Source: Rapana venosa
Lineage: Eukaryota; Mollusca; Gastropoda; Neogastropoda; Muricidae
Length of the DNA stretch: 64,000 nt
Assembly (NCBI GenBank): GCA_028751875.1
Contig: CM054157.1
Span: forward strand, 49,072,482 to 49,136,481
Direction: 5' to 3'
The notes beneath the pieces are model-generated. The model ran no database searches, had not been told where the DNA came from, and saw only the letters and a list, made by a program, of their open reading frames with translations. Made by a program: the position numbers and the translations under genes. Every line of letters begins with the position of its first letter. Within the stretch, counting starts at the first letter, position 1. Below, piece by piece: positions 60,562 through 64,000 of this stretch.

Positions 60562-63298
60562 GGGTGGGGGAAGGGGTACGTGTGTGTGTGTGTGCGTGCG
60601 CGCTCGCATAGGTGGGTGAATGAGTATGAATACAGAGGGGGTGTACGTGCGTGTAAGTGGCTGGGTTTGTAGATTGTGTGTGTGTGTGTGTGTGTGTGCG
60701 TGCATGCATATGTGGTGCGTGAGCACAAACATGGACGTACTTGCTTGCATTCTTATTTTCTGGCATGTCTACAGTTGTAAATGAGAAGACATGAAACATT
60801 TCAAACAGGATTTCAGTAATTGGACTGAAGGTGATGTTGGGTCACTGCACTGAATCGGTGGTCTGGAGGTAACGCGCCTGTCTAGAAAGCGAAAAGTCCG
60901 GGTCGGAAGTGTGCGGTGGTTTGAATCCCGTTTGGGCCCGAAACTTTTCCCCCATCCATTAGACCATGAGTGGTGGTCTGGGCGCTAGTCTTTCGGATGA
61001 GACGATAAACCGGGGGATCCCGAGTGTTACACAAAAATTCTTCAGCGCACATAAAAGAACCCACGGCAACAAGAGAGTTGTCCCTGGCAAAATTCTGTAG
61101 AAAAAAGCCACTCTGATAGGGAAGAAATACAGTTGCAGCCCCCCCCCCCCCCCCCAAAAAAAAAAGAGGGGTGGCGCTGCTCTTGTGGCGACGTGCTCTC
61201 CCCGGGGAGAGCAGCCCGAATTTCACGCAGAGAAATCTGCCCTGACTTAAAGTGGTATACATAAATAAATATAAATAAATAAAAGGAATTATTTCAGGCA
61301 GGGGCGGGGGAATAGCCAAGTGGCTACAGTGTTGGGGGAATGTACTGAAGCCAAGCAGCACGAAAAGCCACCCGCCCGAGAGGCAGCCGTACTCAACGCT
61401 GCTTAACCTTAACTTGGGAAGAGCAAGGACCACTGAGCTAGGCTATCCCAACCCCTCTAAATGAACGTGTTGTTCTTCTTCGTCATCCTTTGAACACTCA
61501 GACAGCAACTTCTGCTGTCTGTTATATGAGCGAATGTGGAGAGTGTGTTGGTGTGTGTGTGAGCGTGGTGTGGATATGTATATGAGCGAAAATGCGTCAC
61601 GCTGCCGTTAATTAAGCGCCTCAGCACATCAGGCCCAGCACATCCGACGACGGCATAAAAGAGAATTGTTATCTTTGAAGTCTTTCTGGGTGGAAAAAAA
61701 CAGGGCAGGAGAATGGACCAAGAAGGAAGAAAGACAAGAAGGTGGTGACAGAAAGAAAAGGAACAAGGCAGAAACAAAGAGAGTGAGAGAGAAAGGAGGA
61801 CATTTCTAGCACAGACTGTGGGGATGCTGTTTATACTGATAGGCCCCGGGGGTCCCCACGGGGGAGAACGTGATATAAAATGATAATGATACGTGATATA
61901 AAATGATAATCATACGTGATATAAAATGAATAATATACGTGATATAAAATGAAAATCATACGTGATATAAAATGATAATCATACGTGATATAAAATGATA
62001 ATCATACGTGATATAAAATGATAATCATACGTGATATAAAATGAAAATCATACGTGATATAAAATGAAAATCATACGTGATATAAAATGAAAATCATACG
62101 TGATATAAAATGAAAATCATACGTGATATAAAGTGAAAATCATACGTGATAATGGTAATCATACGTGATATAAAATGATAATCATACGTGATATAAAATG
62201 ATAATCATACGTGATATGAAATGATAATCATACGTGGTATAAAATGATAATCATACTGATATAAAGTGATAATCATACGTGATATAAAATGATAATCATA
62301 CGTGGTATAAAATGATAATCATACGTGATATAAAATGATAATCATTACGTGATATAAAATGATAATCATACGTGGTATAAAATGATAATCATACGTGGTA
62401 TAAAATGCTAATCATACGTGGTATAAAATGATAATGATACGTGATATACAATGAAAATCATACGTGATATAAAATGATAATCATACGTGATATAAAATGA
62501 AAATCATACGTGATATAAAATGAAAATCATACCTGATATAAAATGATAATCATACGTGATATAAAATGATAATCATACGTGATAATGGTAATCATACGTG
62601 ATATAAAATGATAATCATACGTGATAGAAATGAAAATCATACTTGATATAAAATGATAATCATACGTGATATAAAATGATAATCATACGTGATATAGATA
62701 ATCATACGTGATATAAAATGAAAATCGTACTTGATATAAAATGATAATCATACGTGATATAAAATGATAATCATACGTGGTATAAAATGATAATCATACG
62801 TGGTATAAAATGATAATCATACGTGGTATAAAATGATAATCATACGTGATGTAAAATGATGATCATACGTGATATAAAATGATAATCATACGTGATATGA
62901 AATGATAATCATACGTGGTATAAAATGATAACCATATGTGGTATAAAATGATAATGATACGTGGTATAAAATGATAATGATACGTGATATAAAATGATCG
63001 TGATATAAAATGATAATGATACGTGATATAAAATGATAATCATACGTGATATAAAATGATAATCATACGTGGTATAAAATGATAATCATACGTGATATAA
63101 AATGATAATGATACGTGGTATAAAATAATCATACGTGATATGAAATGATAATCATACATGATATAAAATGATACAATCTTCGGCAGGGTTCCCATCCAAA
63201 CCATCTATGACCCCAATCCCGATGGAGGCTTTGTGACCGTGGCCTTGACCCCAAGAGCTAGCTTTCTGGCCACTGTCAGCGCTGCTGGGCCTCAGCAG
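43470..63298 (+). CDS. CFAP251: CFAP251/WDR66-like WD-repeat protein gene, 5' portion (five exons)
   Basis: Exons 43470-43551, 46076-46212, 54826-54972, 60357-60460 and 63187-63298 join in one frame of 194 residues, all with GT-AG introns of 2.5, 8.6, 5.4 and 2.7 kb. The first about 70 residues are polar and acidic. WD repeats then begin ([60 protein letters not shown]). The order LQGH - ITCICVS - W - I-TGDKGPD - WD-YTG - VPI-TI matches my memory of the first WD repeats of CFAP251/WDR66, a calmodulin- and spoke-associated complex subunit at the base of radial spoke 3 in motile axonemes. The long Glu-rich N-terminus of the mammalian protein is absent. The gene runs off the right end. Another WD-repeat CFAP is the main alternative. 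Confidence 0.82.
44185..45295 (-). mobile_element. CR1/L2-like LINE 3' end, antisense, split by an RTE fragment
   Basis: The tail (AAT)n and TATCTTGCACAGACAAATCA lie at 44185-44340. The coding part is at 44858-45290, reading on the - strand [39 protein letters not shown] and [20 protein letters not shown]. The + strand RTE fragment at about 44345-44855 separates the halves. Confidence 0.82.
44345..44855 (+). mobile_element. RTE-like retrotransposon 3' fragment (different subfamily)
   Basis: [40 protein letters not shown], then after a frameshift [20 protein letters not shown] and [20 protein letters not shown]. It ends in an (AGA)n tail at about 44855. It interrupts an antisense LINE 3' end: homology to the element at 14.1-14.9 kb stops at about 44340 and resumes at about 44858. 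Confidence 0.8.
45491..45608 (+). mobile_element. SINE family A 3' tail
   Basis: TGCGTGCCGGTGGGAACAGA to GCACATAAGTGCTTATTCCA TTACCCTCGATATAAAAGAG. Confidence 0.75.
45936..45975 (+). repeat. (TA)n tract
   Basis: About 38 bp of AT alternation, 100 bp before CFAP251 exon 2. Confidence 0.95.
46076..46212 (+). CDS. CFAP251: CFAP251-like exon 2
   Basis: Acceptor ttctgttgaag, donor gtcagt. 45 codons including [14 protein letters not shown] and ending GTMSSSAL, an unstructured stretch that runs directly into [10 protein letters not shown] of the next exon. Codon use is coding-like and distinct from its surroundings. A (CT)n array starts about 35 bp after the donor. Confidence 0.75.
46247..46350 (+). 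repeat. (CT)n after CFAP251 exon 2
   Basis: (CT)n and CCCT repeats then A10. A second, longer CT block runs 46650-46832. Confidence 0.94.
47080..47940 (+). pseudogene. LINE ORF1 remnant with 2A-like peptide, coiled coil and RRM-like segment
   Basis: A hydrophobic stretch ([13 protein letters not shown]) leads into [14 protein letters not shown] (47138-47179), matching the 2A-like consensus DxExNPGP. The frame is open only to a stop at 47270-47272; the likely continuation ([14 protein letters not shown]) is in another frame, so a small indel separates them. Further on are heptad-like [12 protein letters not shown] and KRVEELERK, then [16 protein letters not shown] and [12 protein letters not shown], as in LINE ORF1 nucleic-acid-binding proteins. 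It is not functional. Confidence 0.7.
48285..51730 (+). pseudogene. LINE ORF2 remnant (endonuclease - reverse transcriptase)
   Basis: Pieces in order: endonuclease start [15 protein letters not shown] (about 48297); RT pieces [16 protein letters not shown] (about 49803), [17 protein letters not shown] and [10 protein letters not shown] (about 49930-50020), FIDFEKAF-like (about 50205), GVKQGD-like (about 50380), [10 protein letters not shown] (about 50515); a C-terminal [10 protein letters not shown] zinc-knuckle-like piece (about 51500). The catalytic YADD-type box reads LADD. Many frameshifts. Confidence 0.8.
51826..52000 (+). repeat. (CT)n at the LINE 3' end
   Basis: Starts directly after the AATCCG tail of the LINE; two blocks split at 51888-51908. 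Confidence 0.94.
52260..52975 (+). repeat. CT/CTGT/CTAT then TATG arrays
   Basis: (CTGT)n and (CTAT)n 52290-52400, CT 52420-52590, then (TATG)n/(TA)n 52665-52965. Open in all three + frames, so an artefact. Confidence 0.94.
53188..53252 (+). mobile_element. LINE- or SINE-A-like 3' tail
   Basis: GAGGGCTGGATGTAAAAAAG, TTATGCTTATTCTATAACCC TC and AATAAAATTTGTTC. It resembles 16700-16800. The partner LINE body is not present here. Confidence 0.5.
53265..53385 (+). repeat. (CT)n tract
   Basis: Near-perfect CT with small TCTT breaks. Confidence 0.95.
53832..53870 (+). repeat. Poly-C run (about 38 nt)
   Basis: One of several long homopolymer G/C runs (others at 380-406, 22014-22034, 31518-31534, 37357-37374, 54168-54185, 54747-54766). 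Lengths may be unreliable in the assembly. Confidence 0.9.
54450..54560 (+). repeat. (GA)n then GT/GC
   Basis: GA repeats 54450-54490; GTGTGTTTGCGCGTG after it. In CFAP251 intron 2. Confidence 0.92.
54688..54808 (-). mobile_element. SINE A' 3'-module fragment just before CFAP251 exon 3
   Basis: In reverse: GTTCCCAGAAGTCGGAATAC and CATTGGTGAACCTCGGAGCT. A poly-C run interrupts it. It ends about 18 bp before the exon 3 acceptor. Confidence 0.6.
54826..54972 (+). CDS. CFAP251: CFAP251-like exon 3 (first WD blade)
   Basis: Acceptor tactttttcag, donor gtaagt. 49 codons in phase 0 encoding [31 protein letters not shown] and KQYILQGH. The YACxHxAVLY...LQGH pattern is that of the first blade of CFAP251-type proteins. 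Confidence 0.88.
55008..55160 (+). repeat. Repeat family E, partial
   Basis: CACCCTGGGGTGTCACCCAG AACATGCACTC, ATTACTGTGAGACCG, GGATGAGAAGTTCGTGTGTC. It starts about 35 bp after the CFAP251 exon 3 donor. Confidence 0.65.
55429..55500 (-). tRNA. tRNA-Glu(UUC)
   Basis: The reverse strand folds as a full cloverleaf of 72 nt: acceptor TCCCATG/CATGGGA, D arm GTCTAGTGGTTAGGA, anticodon stem CCTGG/CCAGG with loop CTTTCAC (anticodon TTC), T arm CCGGGTTCGATTCCCGG. It is nearly identical to animal tRNA-Glu. A run of T directly follows the 3' end on that strand (Pol III terminator). It lies antisense in intron 3 of the CFAP251-like gene. Unlike the SINE heads in this window it has an intact 3' half and terminator and no SINE body. 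Confidence 0.95.
55857..59290 (-). mobile_element. Second non-LTR retrotransposon, antisense, 5'-truncated
   Basis: On the - strand ORF2 pieces run from 59260 to 56573. The 3' untranslated part extends to 55857 and ends with a CCCC/GGGG hairpin (55888-55898) and an AATCTTG-type tail. It contains CT and CA microsatellites (56080-56290). No endonuclease is seen, so it is 5' truncated, as usual for target-primed insertions. It lies in intron 3 of the CFAP251-like gene, next to the tRNA-Glu gene. Confidence 0.8.
56573..59260 (-). pseudogene. Reverse transcriptase ORF2, broken
   Basis: Three large open pieces: 59260-58337 (linker and RT start, [35 protein letters not shown]); 58167-57620 (RT core with [30 protein letters not shown] and [10 protein letters not shown]); 57604-57347 ([11 protein letters not shown]). 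The C-terminal piece 57223-56573 has [21 protein letters not shown], a putative zinc knuckle. It is less decayed than the element at 47-52 kb: the YADD box is intact, but frameshifts near 58340, 57610 and 57280 break it. Confidence 0.85.
59446..59852 (+). mobile_element. SINE family A', full length
   Basis: Head GGGATAGCCTAGTGGTTAGA, GGATCAAGCCACCACCGAGA, ATGAGACTATTAACCGAGGT, 3' extension CCCGAAGTCGGAATGTGGCT ACCTTAATGG and ATGGTGAACCTCGGGAG. Confidence 0.82.
60180..60356 (+). repeat. (CTGT)n, (TG)n and (CG)n up to CFAP251 exon 4
   Basis: (CTGT)n 60189-60232; (TG)n 60283-60334; (CG)n 60335-60352; then the acceptor CAG at 60354-60356. Confidence 0.96.
60357..60460 (+). CDS. CFAP251: CFAP251-like exon 4 (WD repeat, GDKGPD)
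   Basis: Encodes [35 protein letters not shown]; a classic WD blade. It leaves in phase 2 with donor gtaaac. The acceptor cgccag lies at the end of a (TG)n(CG)n tract with no pyrimidine run, which is unusual. Confidence 0.9.
60520..60720 (+). repeat. GT, (TA)n and GT arrays
   Basis: GT 60522-60535, (TA)n 60536-60560, GT/GC 60580-60605 and 60676-60705, after CFAP251 exon 4. Confidence 0.93.
60852..61285 (+). mobile_element. SINE family B, full length
   Basis: AATCGGTGGTCTGGAGGTAA, GGTGGTTTGAATCCCGTTTG, TTTCGGATGAGACGATAAAC, CCACGGCAACAAGAGAGTTG, GCTCTTGTGGCGACGTGCTC; ends in AAATAAATATAAATAAA repeats. Confidence 0.88.
61306..61458 (-). mobile_element. SINE family C head, antisense
   Basis: In reverse: GGGATAGCCTAGCTCAGTGG, then AAGGTTAAGCAGCGTTGAGT. 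The head is complete and the body missing. It lies between a family B copy and a family D copy. Confidence 0.65.
61490..61868 (+). repeat. Repeat family D with internal TG-rich duplication
   Basis: TCAGACAGCAACTTCTGCTG; the segment ATATGAGCGAAAATGCG occurs after a TG-rich insert (about 61537-61580); GAGAATGGACCAAGAAGGAA; end GGTCCCCACGGGGGAG. It abuts the 23-bp minisatellite. Confidence 0.75.
61863..63170 (+). repeat. Minisatellite, 23-bp unit, over 50 copies (1.3 kb)
   Basis: Unit ATACGTGATATAAAATGATA ATC with few variants (GGTATAAAATG, GAAAATC). It ends about 16 bp before CFAP251 exon 5. Units are directly adjacent without unique spacers. Confidence 0.95.
63187..63298 (+). CDS. CFAP251: CFAP251-like exon 5 (last one in the window)
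   Basis: Encodes [34 protein letters not shown] and PQQ. Acceptor cttcggcag, donor gtgagg. It is immediately preceded by the 23-bp minisatellite ending at about 63170. The gene continues beyond position 64000. Confidence 0.88.
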
Positions 63299-63325
63299 GT
63301 GAGGATGATCTGGTCACTGTGGGGA

Positions 63326-63553
63326 CGGGGGGGGGGTGGGGGGGGGGGGGGAGATGTTGATGTGGTGAGTGTGTGTTGGGGGTGTGGATGGGTGGATATG
63401 TGTGTGTGATACATTTTCTTTAATGTTTTTTAGCCAAATCTTATGAGAATTTTATTTTTCATCTTCCACTTTTCGTCTTCAAGTTTTTGTCCCTCAAAGT
63501 GTATTGTGGCCTAAAGGCAAAAAAAAAAAAAGAAGCCAAAACCATTTCAGAGT

Positions 63554-63638
<85 letters not shown>

Positions 63639-63640
63639 CA
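63326..63640 (+). repeat. Poly-G, A-run and (CT)n after CFAP251 exon 5
   Basis: G-rich 63326-63351; (CT)n 63556-63634. The phrase CTCAAAGTGTATTGTGGCC before the CT tract also occurs at 46598, before another CT block, so a short interspersed repeat includes it. Confidence 0.88.
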
Positions 63641-63654
63641 GTGACAGTTTTGAT

Positions 63655-63748
63655 AAGGGCGGGCACTGGATGTAAACAAAAATAAATTTTAAAAAAGCAC
63701 ATCGAGTGCTTATTCATTTACCTCGAAATATTAAAATAATTTGACTTG
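63655..63748 (+). mobile_element. SINE family A 3' tail
   Basis: GGGCACTGGATGTAAACAAA, AAGCACATCGAGTGCTTATT CATTTACCTCGAAAT, then a TTGAC-type short tail. Confidence 0.6.
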
Positions 63749-63785
63749 ACTTGATTTATTTATTTATTCCCCCCCCCTCCCCCCC

Positions 63786-64000
63786 AAGTCAGAGGTAACG
63801 CGCCTGTCTAGAAATCGAAAAGTCCAGGTCGGAAGTGTGCGGTGGTTCGAATCCCGTTTGGACCCGAAACTTTCCCCCATCCATTAGACCATGCGTGGTG
63901 GTTTGGGCCCTAGTCTTCCGGATGAATCGATAAACCGAGGTCCCGTGTGTTACACATAATTATTTAGCGCACGTTAAAGAAACCCACGGCAACAAGAGAG
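63786..64000 (+). mobile_element. SINE family B, cut by the window end
   Basis: AGAGGTAACGCGCCTGTCTA, GGTGGTTCGAATCCCGTTTG, TCCGGATGAATCGATAAACC, CCACGGCAACAAGAGAG at the edge. Confidence 0.85.

Noticed and set aside
61863..63170. CRISPR-like regular repeat
   Set aside because: Units are contiguous 23-mers without unique spacers in an animal intron; a minisatellite.

Overview
The window is animal nuclear DNA. It has GT-AG introns of 1.3-8.6 kb and short exons, many tRNA- and 5S rRNA-derived SINEs, degenerate non-LTR retrotransposons, and very dense microsatellites. The exon sequences and SINE types point to a lophotrochozoan, most likely a marine gastropod mollusc. That placement is inference from family knowledge, not a database match.

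Two protein genes and one RNA gene can be supported, and both protein genes are on the + strand. (1) A secreted or membrane-tethered alpha-carbonic anhydrase has seven exons between 22089 and 35833; its signal-peptide exon was not found. All three zinc-ligand histidines and the other catalytic residues are present, and the C-terminus is hydrophobic, suggesting a GPI or membrane anchor. (2) The 5' end of a WD-repeat ciliary gene resembling CFAP251/WDR66 starts at 43470 and has five exons up to 63298; it continues beyond the window. A TATA-less promoter with CRE, YY1-like and RFX half-site motifs precedes it. (3) An intact tRNA-Glu(UUC) gene lies antisense in its third intron (55429-55500).

Layout. 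1-22 kb: upstream of the carbonic anhydrase there is no recognisable exon. It holds SINEs, a 46-bp minisatellite, a three-copy array of roughly 1-1.25 kb units (5.2-8.1 kb), a LINE 3' end and many CT/GT/CA tracts. 22-36 kb: the carbonic anhydrase gene, with introns full of minisatellites and SINEs. 36-43 kb: intergenic repeats, including an RTE-like retrotransposon fragment inserted in a SINE with a clear target-site duplication. 43-64 kb: the CFAP251-like gene. Its second intron carries a decayed LINE (about 46.9-51.8 kb) whose ORF1 begins with a 2A-like motif; its third intron carries an antisense LINE (about 55.9-59.3 kb); its fourth carries a 1.3-kb 23-bp minisatellite.

The most interesting observations are these. 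Fossil copies of exon 3' ends, each the last 15 codons plus the splice donor, lie inside intronic tandem repeats downstream of two different carbonic anhydrase exons. One SINE family joins a tRNA-like 5' half to the 5S rRNA internal promoter. Two other SINE families share a central module. One CFAP251 acceptor site sits directly on a (TG)n(CG)n tract with no pyrimidine tract. I saw no novel enzymatic or defence system; most long open frames in the window are microsatellite artefacts.
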